Notes: generated from the sequence alone by a model not told the origin. Counted from the first letter of the stretch, positions 25,859-37,050 are shown. The stretch: DNA of 64,000 nt from Actinospineispora eucalypti (GCA_014208095.1 JACHMT010000001.1:558001-622000), one strand, 5' to 3'. A program made the numbers and translations.

Positions 25859-25883
25859 GCGTGGGCAATCGGAGGGGCGAGAG

Positions 25884-27170
25884 ATGACGTTGACCGAGCA
25901 GACGCCGGGTGAGCACCGAACGAAGCCGGTGTTCCTCGCGCTGGCGTTCGTGGTGCTGGCGTACGGCCTGCTGCAGACCATGATGGTGCCGACAGTGGCG
26001 CTGCTCGCGCGGAATCTGAACACCGGGCTGGCCGCCGCGTCCTGGGCGGTGCTCACTGCGCCGCTGCTCACCAGCGTGCTGGTTACTCCGCTGGTCGGCC
26101 TGCTCGCCGACCGGCTGGGCGCGCGCCGGGTGTTGACGGCCAGCCTGCTGGTCTACCTGGTCGGCATGGTGGGGTCCGGGCTGGCGCCGGGCATCGAGGT
26201 GCTGATCGGGTTCCGCGCGGTTCAGGGCATCGGCCTGGCCCTGGTGCCGCTCTCCTTCGTGCTGGCCGGCACCGCCCTGCCGCGGAACCGCGTGCCGGCC
26301 GGGTTGGCGTTGTGTTCCGGCCTGCTCACCGGGTCGGCCGGTGCCGGCCTGCTGCTCGGCGGGCTGCTCGCCGACCTGTTCTCCTGGCGCTGGATCTTCG
26401 TGCTGGGCGGGCTGGTCACGCTGGCCGCGCTCGGGCTGAGCCGCTGGGCGTTGCCGCTGGACCCTCGGCCCTCGACGCCGGCGCGGCCGCGGCCGACTCC
26501 GGTGCGGCAAAGATCGGCGCAGAGCGACGGGGCGTTGCATATTTCCACGCAGAGCAAAAGGGCGTTGCGTATTTCCACGCAGAGCCAGGGCGTGCCTCGG
26601 CGGACGAATCGGGTGCTGCTGATCTCCCACGGTGGGGCGCTGTTGCTCGGCGTGCACCAGTTCCTCTGCTACCAACTGGTCCCCGGGCTGTCCCAGCTCG
26701 GACCGGAGCACGGCGGCTTCGGCACCACGGTGACCGGGGCCGCACTGATCCTGCTGCCCGGCACGCTGATCACCATGCCGGCCAGTTGGGCGGCCGAACC
26801 GGTGGCCCGGCGCCTCGGCCTGGCCGCGCCGCTGGTGCTGGGCTTGGTCACCGCCGCACTGGCCACCGCCTCGCTCGCCGCCTGGCACGCGGAGATCTGG
26901 CAGGTGGTGGCCGGTTACCTGGTGTGCAGTGTCGGTTACGGGCTGGCCATGGCCGCCCTGCCGCGCATGGTCATCCGGGCCAGCACCGCGACCGGCAGCG
27001 GCGGCGCGAACGGCGCCAACACCGTCGCGCGCGTCCTCGGCGGCGCACTGGGCAGCCAGCTGGCCGTGCTCACCATGACCGCCGAGAGCTTCGCCCTCGG
27101 CTTCCTCCTGGCCACGGCCGCCGCTGCCGCGGGCGTACTCGTCGCCTCCCTCGCGGCCGGCCGCGGCTAG
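25884..27170 (+). CDS. MFS drug-efflux-type transporter with repeat-expanded central loop
   Basis: 428 residues from the ATG at 25884 with a GGAGGGG ribosome site. It has twelve predicted helices and the motif A loop LADRLGARR, and a motif C-like glycine-rich helix (LTGSAGAGLLLGG), which places it among H+ antiporter exporters. The loop between helices 6 and 7 carries three 30-bp repeat units (QRSAQSDG/ALHISTQSKR/ALRISTQSQG). The divergent TetR gene and twin operators suggest substrate-inducible efflux. Confidence 0.87.
   Translation: MTLTEQTPGEHRTKPVFLALAFVVLAYGLLQTMMVPTVALLARNLNTGLAAASWAVLTAPLLTSVLVTPLVGLLADRLGARRVLTASLLVYLVGMVGSGLAPGIEVLIGFRAVQGIGLALVPLSFVLAGTALPRNRVPAGLALCSGLLTGSAGAGLLLGGLLADLFSWRWIFVLGGLVTLAALGLSRWALPLDPRPSTPARPRPTPVRQRSAQSDGALHISTQSKRALRISTQSQGVPRRTNRVLLISHGGALLLGVHQFLCYQLVPGLSQLGPEHGGFGTTVTGAALILLPGTLITMPASWAAEPVARRLGLAAPLVLGLVTAALATASLAAWHAEIWQVVAGYLVCSVGYGLAMAALPRMVIRASTATGSGGANGANTVARVLGGALGSQLAVLTMTAESFALGFLLATAAAAAGVLVASLAAGRG
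26501..26590. repeat. Family D 30-bp in-frame repeats (three units)
   Basis: Three exact 30-bp units; the latter two share GCGTTGCGTATTTCCACGCA. Ten codons each, so frame is kept. One diverged copy occurs in the carboxylase gene near 48516. Confidence 0.8.
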
Positions 27171-27226
27171 GCCTCTCGAACATCGAGTGGTTGCGGCGGC
27201 GCGCGGCGTTCAGGAGCGACCCGGTC

Positions 27227-28618
27227 TCAGAGCAGGCGCCAGGCCTCCTCCAGTGCGCCTCGCAGGATGGCGGTGATCTCGTCGAACTCCCGCTGGCCGC
27301 AGATGAGGGGAGGGGACACCTGGATCACCGGTTCGGCGCGGTCGTCGGTGCGGCAGTACAGCCCGCCCCCGAACAGCGCCCGGGACAGGTGTCCCCGCAG
27401 CACCCGCTCCGACTCGGCGGGGGTGAACGTCTCCTTGGTGGCCTTGTCCTTCACCAGTTCCACCGCGTAGAAGTAGCCGGCGCCGCGCACCTCGCCCACG
27501 ATGGGCAGGTCGAGCAGTGTGTCGAGGGTGGACCGGAACGCCGCTTCGTGCGAGCGCACGTGGGCGTAGAGGCCCTCGCGTTCGATCAGGTCCAGGTTGG
27601 CCAGCGCGACCGCGCAGGACACCGGGTGCCCGCCGTAGGTGGAGCCGTGCATGAAGGTGTTGCTGCCCCGGGTGAACGGCTCCATCAGTCGCTCGCTGGC
27701 CAGCACCGCACCCAGCGGGGCGTAACCCGAGGTCAGGCCCTTCGCGGTGGTGATCATGTCTGGCTGGTAGCCGTACCGGCGGGCGCCGAAGTCGTAGCCC
27801 AGCCGGCCGAACGCACAGATCACCTCGTCGGAGACCAGCAGCACGTCGTGCCGGTCGCAGATCTCCCGCACCCGCTCGAAGTAGCCGGGCGGCGGCGGGA
27901 AGCAGCCGCCGGTGTTCTGCACCGGTTCCAGGAAGACCGCCGCCACCGTGTCCGCGCCCTCGAACTCGATCGCCTGCTCGATCTGGTCGGCGGCCCACCG
28001 GCCGTACGCCGCGTAGTCGTCGGCGAACACCGGCGCGCGGTAGAAGTTGGTGTTCGGCACCCGCAGTGAGCTGGGCACCAGCGGCTCGAAGTCGGCCTTG
28101 GCGGCCGGGATGCCGGTGATCGACAGCGCGCCCTGCGAGGTGCCGTGGTAGGCCATCGCCCGGCTGATCACCTTGTGCTTGGTGGGCTTGCCGGTGAGCT
28201 TGAAGTACTGCTTGGCCAGCTTCCACGCGGTCTCCACCGACTCTCCGCCGCTGACCGTGAAGAACACCCGGTTCAGGTCACCCGGGGCGTCGTTGGCCAG
28301 CCGCTCGGCCAGCTCGATGGCCGGTGGCGTGGCGTGCGACCAGAGCGGGAAGTAGGACAGCTGGCGGATCTGCCGCGCGGCCGCCTCGGCCAGCTCCTCC
28401 CTGCCGTGCCCGACCTGCACGGTGAACAGCCCGGACAGTCCGTCCAGGTACCGCTTGCCGTCGGCGTCCCAGACGTACGCGCCCTCGCCGCGGGCGATGA
28501 CCGGCACCGGGTCCTCGGCGAACCCGGAGTGCCGGGTGAAGTGCATCCACAGGTGCTCGTGCGCCGCGCGGGCCAGTCCGGCGGAGGAGGTCGAGGCGGC
28601 TAGATCGGACAGAGTCAT
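27227..28618 (-). CDS. Class III omega-aminotransferase
   Basis: 463 residues, PLP fold type I class III. Motifs are GEGAYVWDADGKRYLDGLSGL, the cofactor loop SGGESVETA, the Asp motif in LLVSDEVICAFGRLG and the Schiff-base lysine in TTAKGLTSGY. It most resembles omega-amino acid/putrescine/GABA-pyruvate aminotransferases. An Lrp regulator gene and an amino acid permease gene lie just upstream, suggesting uptake and deamination of an amine or omega-amino acid. Confidence 0.88.
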   Translation of the reverse strand: MTLSDLAASTSSAGLARAAHEHLWMHFTRHSGFAEDPVPVIARGEGAYVWDADGKRYLDGLSGLFTVQVGHGREELAEAAARQIRQLSYFPLWSHATPPAIELAERLANDAPGDLNRVFFTVSGGESVETAWKLAKQYFKLTGKPTKHKVISRAMAYHGTSQGALSITGIPAAKADFEPLVPSSLRVPNTNFYRAPVFADDYAAYGRWAADQIEQAIEFEGADTVAAVFLEPVQNTGGCFPPPPGYFERVREICDRHDVLLVSDEVICAFGRLGYDFGARRYGYQPDMITTAKGLTSGYAPLGAVLASERLMEPFTRGSNTFMHGSTYGGHPVSCAVALANLDLIEREGLYAHVRSHEAAFRSTLDTLLDLPIVGEVRGAGYFYAVELVKDKATKETFTPAESERVLRGHLSRALFGGGLYCRTDDRAEPVIQVSPPLICGQREFDEITAILRGALEEAWRLL

Positions 28619-28714
28619 GGCTACCGTTATGACACAGCGCCGCCCAACCAGGCAAGCGGATCAGTTGCGGAACAAGATTTTTCAAACTAATTTAGCGATT
28701 GTGCGGCACGAAAA

Positions 28715-29209
28715 CTACGGAATCCGTTGCGCTTCCGGCTTGCTCCACTGGTAGGTCTGTTTCCGCAGCTTGAGGTAGATCAACGTCTCCACGCGGCTCA
28801 CCCCGGGCACCGCGCGGACCCGGTTGGAGACCAGGTCCAGCAGCGCCTCGTCGTCCGCGCAGACCACCTCGCAGAGCAGGTCGTACCGGCCCGCGCAGAG
28901 CACCACGTAGGCGATCTCGTCCAGCTCGGCCAGCGCGTCCGCGACCGGTTCCAGCGGGCCGTCCACGTTGATAACCATCATGGCCTGCCGAAACAGCCCC
29001 ACCTGCAGTGGATCGGACACCGCGACGATCTGGATCACGCCGGAGTCGGCCAGCCGCTGTACCCGCTGGCGCACCGCCGCCTCGGAGAGGCCGACCGCCT
29101 TGCCGATGGTCGCGTAGGCCCGCCGGCCGTCCTCCTGCAGCTGGGTGATGATCCCCTTGTTGATCTCGTCCAGGAGCGGTGGTTTCACGTTCGGTTCGGG
29201 GGCGTTCAT
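28715..29209 (-). CDS. Lrp/AsnC-family regulator
   Basis: 164 residues: N-terminal helix-turn-helix (AVGLSEAAVRQRVQRLADSGVI) and a C-terminal RAM domain ending in VSRVETLIYLKLRKQTYQW. Such regulators sense amino acids. It sits between the aminotransferase (same strand, 96 bp downstream) and the divergent permease, so it probably controls both. Confidence 0.92.
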   Translation of the reverse strand: MNAPEPNVKPPLLDEINKGIITQLQEDGRRAYATIGKAVGLSEAAVRQRVQRLADSGVIQIVAVSDPLQVGLFRQAMMVINVDGPLEPVADALAELDEIAYVVLCAGRYDLLCEVVCADDEALLDLVSNRVRAVPGVSRVETLIYLKLRKQTYQWSKPEAQRIP

Positions 29210-29347
29210 GGCGGCGATCCTGCCACGAAAGCGATCGTCTTCAAGTCATTGACGACGGATTTCGTTGATTTTCCATCGTTGACAGTGCGGATTCGGTGTT
29301 GTTCCATCCCCGGCAGTCGCTGTCGCCCAATGGAGGGACGCACCGCC
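29210..29347. promoter_or_regulatory. Divergent promoter region of lrp-like gene and APC permease
   Basis: An A+T-richer 138-bp gap with repeated GATTT/TCGTTGA-type elements (e.g. GGATTTCGTTGATTTTCCAT near 29261) and a TTGACA at about 29279. The repeated elements are candidate Lrp-type binding sites. The ribosome site GGAGGGA precedes the permease ATG. Confidence 0.45.
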
Positions 29348-30718
29348 ATGCCGGAAGCCGAAACCCGGGCGGATGCGCCCGCTCCCGTACCGCCCAGCAC
29401 CCGGCCGCTGTCCCGCTCCATCGGCGTCGGCGGCGGCACCCTGCTCACGCTGAGCTGCGTGACGCCGGCCTCGTCGCTGTTCGTCATCGTCCCGCCGTTG
29501 CTGGGCACGCTGGGCAACGGCACCGCGCTGGCCATCGCGCTGGCCGTGGTGCTGTGCATCGGCTGCACGTTCTGCTACTCGGAGCTCGGCACGCTGGTGC
29601 CCAGCTCGGGCGGCGAGTACGCGATGGTCAGCACGGTGCTGAACCGGTTCGCCGGCTGGATGACGCTGGCCATCTCCATGATCGTGGTGCTGGTGGTGCC
29701 GCCGATCATCGCCATCGGCGTGGCCGAGTACCTGCGCCCGGTTCTGGACGTCGACCCTTCGGTCGCCGGTGCCGTGGTGATGCTGGCGTCCACGCTGATG
29801 GGCCTGCTCAACCTGCGGGCCAACGCGTGGATCACCGGGACCTTCCTGCTGATCGAGATCGGCGCCATCGCGGTGGTCTGCTGGTTGGGCTTCGGGCACG
29901 CGGTGCGGCCGCCGAGCGTGTTGCTCCCTGGTGCACTGGGTGGCGACTATTCGCTGGTCACCGTGGTCGCCGGGCTGGCCGTAGCGCTGTTCGTGACCCA
30001 GGGCTTCAGCACCAGCGTCTACCTGGCGGAGGAGATGCGCGAGCCGCGCCGGACCGTCGTCCGCACCATGCTCTGGACGCTCGGCATCAGCTCGCTGGCC
30101 CTGCTCGCGCCGGTGGTAGCGATCACCCTCGGCGCGCCCGACGACGCCGCGCTGGCCCAGGGCGACCTCACCGGCATGGTGGTCGGCTGGAGCTCGCCGG
30201 CGGTCGGCGTGGCGATCAGCCTGTGCATCGCGCTGGCCATCATCAACGCGGCGATCGTGATGGTGATCCAGAACTCCCGGGTGGTGTACGCCTCGGCCCG
30301 CGATGCCACCTGGCCGGATCCGGTGAACCGGGCGCTGGGCCAGGTCAGCCGCCGGTTCGGCTCGCCGTGGGCGGCCACCATGGTGGTCGGGTTGAGCGAG
30401 ACGGTGCTGTGCTTCGTGCCGGTGGAGACGCTCACCGGCGTGACCGGGGTGGCGGTCGTCGCGCTGTACCTGATGGTCGCGGTGGCCTGCCTGCGCAGCC
30501 GATCCTCCGCCTCGGACACCCGCCCGGACGTGTGGCGGATGCCCTGGTGGCCGGCCGTCCCGCTGGTGGTGATCGCCGCGCTGGCCTACGTGCTGGTCGA
30601 GCAGAGCGCGCTGGACCTGGGCATCACCGCCGCCGTGCTGCTCGCCGCCGCGCTGTACTGGTGGGGCTACCTGCGCCGGCACCCGGACCGATGGTCGGTC
30701 ACCGTCCCGACCGACTAG
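29348..30718 (+). CDS. APC-superfamily amino acid/amine permease
   Basis: 456 residues and 12 predicted helices. The N-terminal SIGVGGGTLLTLSCVTPASSLFVI fits helix 1 of APC transporters, followed by TFCYSELGTLVPSSGGEY in helix 3. It would import an amino acid or polyamine by H+ symport. The start at 29348 has GGAGGGA upstream; an ATG at 29330 is possible. The divergent Lrp gene suggests control by the transported amino acid. Confidence 0.88.
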   Translation: MPEAETRADAPAPVPPSTRPLSRSIGVGGGTLLTLSCVTPASSLFVIVPPLLGTLGNGTALAIALAVVLCIGCTFCYSELGTLVPSSGGEYAMVSTVLNRFAGWMTLAISMIVVLVVPPIIAIGVAEYLRPVLDVDPSVAGAVVMLASTLMGLLNLRANAWITGTFLLIEIGAIAVVCWLGFGHAVRPPSVLLPGALGGDYSLVTVVAGLAVALFVTQGFSTSVYLAEEMREPRRTVVRTMLWTLGISSLALLAPVVAITLGAPDDAALAQGDLTGMVVGWSSPAVGVAISLCIALAIINAAIVMVIQNSRVVYASARDATWPDPVNRALGQVSRRFGSPWAATMVVGLSETVLCFVPVETLTGVTGVAVVALYLMVAVACLRSRSSASDTRPDVWRMPWWPAVPLVVIAALAYVLVEQSALDLGITAAVLLAAALYWWGYLRRHPDRWSVTVPTD

Positions 30719-30786
30719 CAGGAGGTCGGCGCCCTGTTTCGGGCGGTGAGCGCGGTGTGGGCACCTCTTCGGTGGTCCCGGAATTC

Positions 30787-30838
30787 ACTTGCCGGTTCCG
30801 GCATAAAAACGGCGTCCTCTATGCCGGAAGCGGCAAGT
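30787..30838. terminator. 19-bp hairpin after the permease gene
   Basis: ACTTGCCGGTTCCGGCATA (30787-30805) pairs with 30820-30838 with one mismatch, around a 14-nt loop. It lies between the permease and the convergent protease remnant, so a bidirectional terminator is likely. Confidence 0.6.
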
Positions 30839-30849
30839 ACTTTCCCGAC

Positions 30850-31387
30850 GGCTGGCATTGGGAAGCGGCTGAAGAATGCTTTCCGAAGATCGAACAGCTC
30901 TCAGCCAAACCCTCGCCATGTCGATGTCGCGGTTAATTGTGGCTATCGGGGGTATAGCCTCCGCCATAGCTGAACCGCGTGACCCATCTCGTGGACGGCC
31001 ACGTTCCGCTTCTGGTCGGTGGTACTGGATCTCCCCACCGACGGTGTATCCGCCCTTCTCGACGGCGTCGAAGTTTGCCGTCGTCCCCGTTGTCCACCGT
31101 GGTCGTGGACACGCAGTTCGACCCGGCCGGGCAGGCGTCGACAAGGTGAACTTTTATGCAAGGACTCTTGTTCCACCTTTCCGCCATTCCGGGGTTATCC
31201 CGGAGACATCGAAGTACACATTCACATTGCCCGGACCGGTGCGTTTCCAGGGCACTTGTTCATCATCGGGGTCCTGGTCCAGGAGTTTGGTCATGCCGGC
31301 CGGTTTGACGCACTCCGATGCCGGAGGTGCATCGTTCGGGACGATGATTGCCACCGTCAGAATGGCGAGGCCGTATGGAATGCGCAC
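30850..31387 (-). pseudogene. Secreted zinc metalloprotease remnant (frameshifted)
   Basis: Pieces of one protein are spread over three minus-strand frames. 31387 to about 31180 gives MRIPYGLAILTVAIIV..., then NVYFDVSGITPEWRK. The next frame gives AERWNKSPCIKVHLVDACPA and GSNCVSTTTVDNGDDG to about 31090. The third frame gives NFDAVEKGGYTVGGEIQYH to about 31020. After another shift KRNVAVHEMGHAVQLW shows the HExxH zinc motif. The order matches a snapalysin/matrixin-like secreted protease with a signal-like N-terminus. At least three frameshifts imply a dead gene, unless the assembly is faulty here. Confidence 0.7.
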
Positions 31388-31409
31388 AGCTTTCCCTCGA
31401 GGTTATCGG

Positions 31410-32381
31410 CTAGCCCAGGGCGCGGCCGGCCGGGCGGGTGATGCCGACCAGGTTGGCCCGCTTGATCGGGCCGACCTTGACCACCTCGCCGCGCTGCGGG
31501 GCGTCGATCATGCGCGTGGCGCTGACGGCGACGCCGACGTGCGTGACGGACTTCGGGCCGCCGCCGAAGAAGACCAGGTCGCCGGCCCGGATGGGCTCCT
31601 CCTCGGGTATCCGGGGGCCGGCCTCGAACTGCGCCTGTGCGGTGCGGGGCAGCCGCACCCCGGCGGACGCGTACGCCTTCATCACCAGGCCGGAACAGTC
31701 GAACCCGCCGTCGTCCGGGCCGTTGCCGCCCCACACGTACGGGGTGCCGAGCTGCTCGTGGGCGAACGCCAGCGCCACGTCCGCCGCCGGCCTGGCGGCC
31801 GTGCCGCGCAGGCAGACCACCTCCTCCGGGTTGCCGGTGAGGATCGCGGCGCGCAGGTCGGCCGGGTTGCTGACCTCCCGCGTGCACGCCCCGGTGGCCT
31901 CCTCGACCGGGGTCAGCGCCGGATCCGGCGCCGCCGCGTCGGGCGCCGCCGCCTCGGGTGCCGTCCCGTCCGGTGCCGCGGCGTCGGGTGGTCGGGCTTC
32001 CGGCCCGGGGTCGTCCGGTGCCTGCGCGTCGGGTGCCGCCAGGCCGGGTGCCGTCCCGTCCGGTCCGAGGGCGCCCGGTGCCGCGGCGTCGGCGCCGTGC
32101 GGGGCGGCCTCCCGTGCGGCGGCGGGTCGGTGCGCCGGGGTGCCGCTCTCCCAGGCTTCCGCGCCGGACGGCTCGACCGGCCCGGAGCCGGGTCTCGGAA
32201 CCGGCCCGGGTGCGGCGTGCACGGAGGGTTCCGACGGGGCGAGAACACCGGTGCTGACCAGCACACATACCGTCACTGCGGTGCATATCGCGCCGCCGGC
32301 GGCGATCTTGCCGGCCGGGCCTTCCCGCCGGGGCCGGTACTCGGCGTACCCCGCGACGCCCCGCTGACCGGCCCTGCCCAT
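31410..32381 (-). CDS. Secreted NlpC/P60 peptidoglycan endopeptidase
   Basis: 323 residues. A membrane/signal segment (AAGGAICTAVTVCVLVSTGVL) precedes a long Pro/Ala/Asp-rich low-complexity linker (about residues 60-165). The C-terminal NlpC/P60 domain carries the catalytic Cys in GGFDCSGLVMKA and the His in THVGVAVS. It cleaves stem peptides of peptidoglycan. It is located downstream of a Ser/Thr kinase gene on the same strand. Confidence 0.9.
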   Translation of the reverse strand: MGRAGQRGVAGYAEYRPRREGPAGKIAAGGAICTAVTVCVLVSTGVLAPSEPSVHAAPGPVPRPGSGPVEPSGAEAWESGTPAHRPAAAREAAPHGADAAAPGALGPDGTAPGLAAPDAQAPDDPGPEARPPDAAAPDGTAPEAAAPDAAAPDPALTPVEEATGACTREVSNPADLRAAILTGNPEEVVCLRGTAARPAADVALAFAHEQLGTPYVWGGNGPDDGGFDCSGLVMKAYASAGVRLPRTAQAQFEAGPRIPEEEPIRAGDLVFFGGGPKSVTHVGVAVSATRMIDAPQRGEVVKVGPIKRANLVGITRPAGRALG

Positions 32382-32452
32382 GGCGCCATGCCACCCCGTG
32401 GCCGCCGGGCGCCGGGCCGGATCCGGCGTGATCGTGTGCTATCGCGAACCGA

Positions 32453-34012
<1,560 letters not shown>

Positions 34013-34106
34013 GCGGAGACATTCTGCGTCATCGCCCGCCGGCCGTCCGTCTGGACAGAAAATGTGATCTCAGACACACATGGTCGTGCGCGGAACAAAC
34101 CGTGCT

Positions 34107-34124
34107 TATCGAAACGATTCGATA
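34107..34124. promoter_or_regulatory. Palindrome upstream of the zinc-ribbon gene
   Basis: TATCGAA-acga-TTCGATA, perfect 7-bp arms, in the 145-bp gap between the divergent kinase and zinc-ribbon genes. Likely an operator; the binding protein is unknown. Confidence 0.45.
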
Positions 34125-34157
34125 GAGGTACGGGAGCCAACTGGGTGGAGGTGTGGG

Positions 34158-34556
34158 GTGTTGTCGATCTTCCGGAGCTACCAGCGCGAGCTGGTGTGCG
34201 GGCATTGCCACGGGCTGGTCGCCTGGGTCGGGCTGCGCCCGTTCCGCCACCCCTCGGTGAAGCACGTCACCGGGCCGGCGGTGTTCCCGATGCGCGAGCA
34301 CATGGCGCGCGCGGTGACCCGGACCCGGCTGGCCCGGGCCATGGAGACCAGCCGCGACCCGCTGTTCGCCGGCGACCCCGAACTGCCCGACGCGATCGAC
34401 CGGGGCCAGCGGCAGCTGGACTATCTCGGCCGGTCCATGGGTGAACCGGTGTACGAGCTGCTCTGCGGTGGTTGCGGACGGCAGTATCTGCGTTCCATGC
34501 CCCACCTGAGCCGGATGGTGCGCCGTGCGCCGACCGGTCGTGTTCCGTTGCGCTGA
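34158..34556 (+). CDS. Small protein with two CxxC pairs (zinc-ribbon-like), unknown function
   Basis: 132 residues from the GTG at 34158, which has a GGAGGTG ribosome site. One CxxC pair is near the N-terminus (LVCGHCHG) and another near the C-terminus (LLCGGCGRQYL), which could jointly bind zinc. No membrane segment. The body is charged and helical. I do not recognise the family. It lies between the kinase and lpd genes, in the direction of lpd but with a separate lpd promoter. Confidence 0.65.
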   Translation: MLSIFRSYQRELVCGHCHGLVAWVGLRPFRHPSVKHVTGPAVFPMREHMARAVTRTRLARAMETSRDPLFAGDPELPDAIDRGQRQLDYLGRSMGEPVYELLCGGCGRQYLRSMPHLSRMVRRAPTGRVPLR

Positions 34557-34617
34557 CCCGTACCAGCGCGGGACGCGCTCGCCGAGCGTGCGCCCGGTTC
34601 GGCGCGCGGGAAGACGC

Positions 34618-34623
34618 TAGCGT
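34618..34623 (+). promoter_or_regulatory. Leaderless -10 element of lpd (TAGCGT)
   Basis: TAGCGT ends 6 nt before the ATG at 34630 and no ribosome site is present, so transcription probably begins at the start codon. Confidence 0.5.
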
Positions 34624-34629
34624 TGAGCT

Positions 34630-36036
34630 ATGCCGCATTTTGACGTCGTCGTGCTCGGTGCCGGTCCCGGTGGGTACGTGGCCGCGATTCGCGCCGCGCA
34701 GCTGGGTCAGCAGGTCGCCATCGTGGAGCAGAAGTACTGGGGCGGGGTGTGCCTGAACGTGGGCTGCATCCCGTCCAAGGCGCTGCTGCGCAACGCCGAG
34801 CTGGCGCACCTGTTCACCCACGAGGCCAAGACCTTCGGCATCACCGGGGAGGTGGCCTTCGACTACGGCGTGGCGTTCGACCGCAGCCGGATCGTGGCCG
34901 ACGGCCGGGTCAAGGGCGTGCACTTCCTGATGCGGAAGAACAAGATCACCGAGTTCGACGGGCGCGGCACGTTCCGGGACGCGAACACCATCGAGGTGGC
35001 GCTCGGCGACGGCGGGACCGAGACGGTGACCTTCGACAACGTGATCATCGCGACCGGCGCGGAGACCCGGCTGCTGCCCGGCACCGAGCTCTCCGAGCGG
35101 GTGGTGACCTACGAGGAGCAGATCCTCACCCGGGAGCTGCCCGGCAGCGTGATCATCGCCGGCGCCGGCGCGATCGGCATCGAGTTCGCCTACGTGCTGT
35201 CCAACTACGGCGTGCGGGTCACCATCGTCGAGTTCCTGGACCGGCTGCTGCCGCTGGAGGACGCGGACGTCTCCAAGGAGCTGGCCAAGCGGTACCGCAA
35301 GTACGGCATCGAGTCCCACCTGTCCACCCGGGTCGAGTCGATCACCGAATCCGGCGACGGGGTGGTGGTGACCGTCACGGCGAAGGACGGTTCGACCAAG
35401 GAACTGCGCGCCGACAAGGTCATCCAGGCGATCGGGTTCACCCCCCGGACCAGCGGCTACGGCCTGGAGAACACCGGTGTGGGGCTGACCGACCGGGGCG
35501 CCATCGCGATCGACGACCGCATGCGCACCAACGTGCCGCACATCTACGCGATCGGCGACGTCACCGCCAAGCTGATGCTGGCGCACGTCGGCGAGGCGCA
35601 GGGCGTGGTGGCCGCGGAGACCATCGCCGGGGCGGAGACCCAGGAGCTGGACTACGTGATGATGCCGCGCGCCACGTTCTGCCAGCCGCAGGTGGCCAGC
35701 TTCGGCTACACCGAGGCGCAGGCCCGGGAGTTGGCGGCGGAGCGCGGCTGGAAGATCAAGGTGGCCCAGTTCCCGTTCACCGCGAACGGCAAGGCACAGG
35801 GCCTGGCCGAGCCGAACGGCTTCGTCAAGCTGATCGCCGACGACCACTACGGCGAGCTGCTCGGCGGCCACCTGATCGGCCCCGAGGTCACCGAGCTCCT
35901 ACCCGAGCTCACCCTGGCCCAAAAATGGGACCTCACCGCCCACGAACTGGCCCGCAACGTCCACGCCCACCCCACCCTCTCGGAAGGCCTCCAGGAAGCC
36001 TTCCACGGCCTCCTCCACGGCATGATCAACTTCTAA
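34630..36036 (+). CDS. lpd: Dihydrolipoyl dehydrogenase
   Basis: 468 residues, flavoprotein disulfide reductase. FAD motif [13 protein letters not shown], redox-active disulfide in [19 protein letters not shown] motif [12 protein letters not shown], second FAD motif YAIGDVT and the C-terminal His-Glu pair in HAHPTLSEG. It is the E3 subunit of pyruvate and 2-oxoglutarate dehydrogenases. It is a standalone gene, as in many actinobacteria. Confidence 0.96.
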   Translation: MPHFDVVVLGAGPGGYVAAIRAAQLGQQVAIVEQKYWGGVCLNVGCIPSKALLRNAELAHLFTHEAKTFGITGEVAFDYGVAFDRSRIVADGRVKGVHFLMRKNKITEFDGRGTFRDANTIEVALGDGGTETVTFDNVIIATGAETRLLPGTELSERVVTYEEQILTRELPGSVIIAGAGAIGIEFAYVLSNYGVRVTIVEFLDRLLPLEDADVSKELAKRYRKYGIESHLSTRVESITESGDGVVVTVTAKDGSTKELRADKVIQAIGFTPRTSGYGLENTGVGLTDRGAIAIDDRMRTNVPHIYAIGDVTAKLMLAHVGEAQGVVAAETIAGAETQELDYVMMPRATFCQPQVASFGYTEAQARELAAERGWKIKVAQFPFTANGKAQGLAEPNGFVKLIADDHYGELLGGHLIGPEVTELLPELTLAQKWDLTAHELARNVHAHPTLSEGLQEAFHGLLHGMINF

Positions 36037-36040
36037 TCCC

Positions 36041-36104
36041 GGTTCAGTGGGTTTGGCACGCTGATTCAGTGGTTGCAGCACGCTGATTCAGTGGTTTTGG
36101 CGGG
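36041..36104. repeat. Family A 22-bp repeats (three direct units)
   Basis: Three tandem units such as GATTCAGTGGTTGCAGCACG between the convergent lpd and LysE-type genes, starting 4 bp after the lpd stop. Confidence 0.8.
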
Positions 36105-36118
36105 GGTTGCCCTGGGGT

Positions 36119-36736
36119 TCAGGCCGCCGGGCGGGCCAGGGCGGCGCCGAGCGCGACGAACAGCCCGCCGGTGACGGCATCCACCGCCCGGCGGGCCTTC
36201 CGGTACCCGGCGACCGCCGCCGGCACGCTGGCCATCGCGGCGACCAGCACGAACCACGCCAGGCCGGTGCCCAGCATGATCGTCACCACCTCGGCCTGGC
36301 CGGCCGTGTCCACGTCCGGCGGGAGCAGGCTGGCGAACAGTGCGCCGTAGAACACCAGAGCCTTCGGGTTGGCCAGGTTGGTCAGCAGGCCGAGGCGCCA
36401 GGACCGCCAGCCGGACCTCGGCGCCTCGGCGCCGGCCCCGGGTTGCTCCGGCGCGCGGCGCCACGCGGAGCGCAGCGTGGTCAGCCCGTACACGATCAGG
36501 AACGCCGCGCCAGCCAGGCGCAGTACCAGGTAAAGCTGCTCGTAGCGGGCGACCAGTGCGGTCAGGCCGGCCAGTGCGGCCAGCGCCCAGCATGCCTGCC
36601 CGGTCACTACGCCGGCGGCCACCAGCATCCCGGCCCGGCGTGAACGGGCCACGGACACCCGCAGCACGGCCAGGAAGTCCGGTCCGGGACTGACCAGCGC
36701 GACCATCCACGCAACCAGCAACGGCAGATACTCCAT
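36119..36736 (-). CDS. LysE/RhtB-family amino acid exporter
   Basis: 205 residues from the ATG at 36736. Six predicted helices. The N-terminal WMVALVSPGPDFLAVLR carries the conserved SPGPD motif, and LGLLTNLANPKALVFYGALF is the family NPK signature. It exports amino acids or related metabolites. The gene starts 2 bp after the ArsR gene ends, so the two form one operon. Confidence 0.9.
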   Translation of the reverse strand: MEYLPLLVAWMVALVSPGPDFLAVLRVSVARSRRAGMLVAAGVVTGQACWALAALAGLTALVARYEQLYLVLRLAGAAFLIVYGLTTLRSAWRRAPEQPGAGAEAPRSGWRSWRLGLLTNLANPKALVFYGALFASLLPPDVDTAGQAEVVTIMLGTGLAWFVLVAAMASVPAAVAGYRKARRAVDAVTGGLFVALGAALARPAA

Positions 36737-36738
36737 GG

Positions 36739-37050
36739 CTACCAATCCCCGCCCAACTGGGCCTTCGCCGCCGCGATCCGCTCCTCGTCGCGCTGGTAGA
36801 ACACCCATTGCCTGATTTTCTTGGCCCGCAGCAGGCCGACCTGGCGGAGCAGCTTGAGATGCTCGCCGCAGCTGGGCTGGCTGATGCCCAGCTTGTCCGC
36901 GATGAACACCGAGCAGACGCCGTCCTCCACCAGATCGCCGTCCCGCTGCGGCGGGAAGTGCGCCTCCGGGTCACGCAGCCAGTCCAGAATCAGTAGCCGC
37001 TTGTCGTTGGACAGCGCCTTCGCGAGCTCTACCTCCAGCACGGCCTCCAC
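36739..37050 (-). CDS. ArsR-family regulator
   Basis: 103 residues from a GTG. Winged helix with the recognition region ISQPSCGEHLKLLRQVGLLRAK. One cysteine lies in the recognition helix and one in VCSVF, so thiol or metal sensing is possible (inference). It precedes the LysE gene by 2 bp. A perfect palindrome 8 bp upstream is its likely operator. Confidence 0.88.
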   Translation of the reverse strand: MEAVLEVELAKALSNDKRLLILDWLRDPEAHFPPQRDGDLVEDGVCSVFIADKLGISQPSCGEHLKLLRQVGLLRAKKIRQWVFYQRDEERIAAAKAQLGGDW

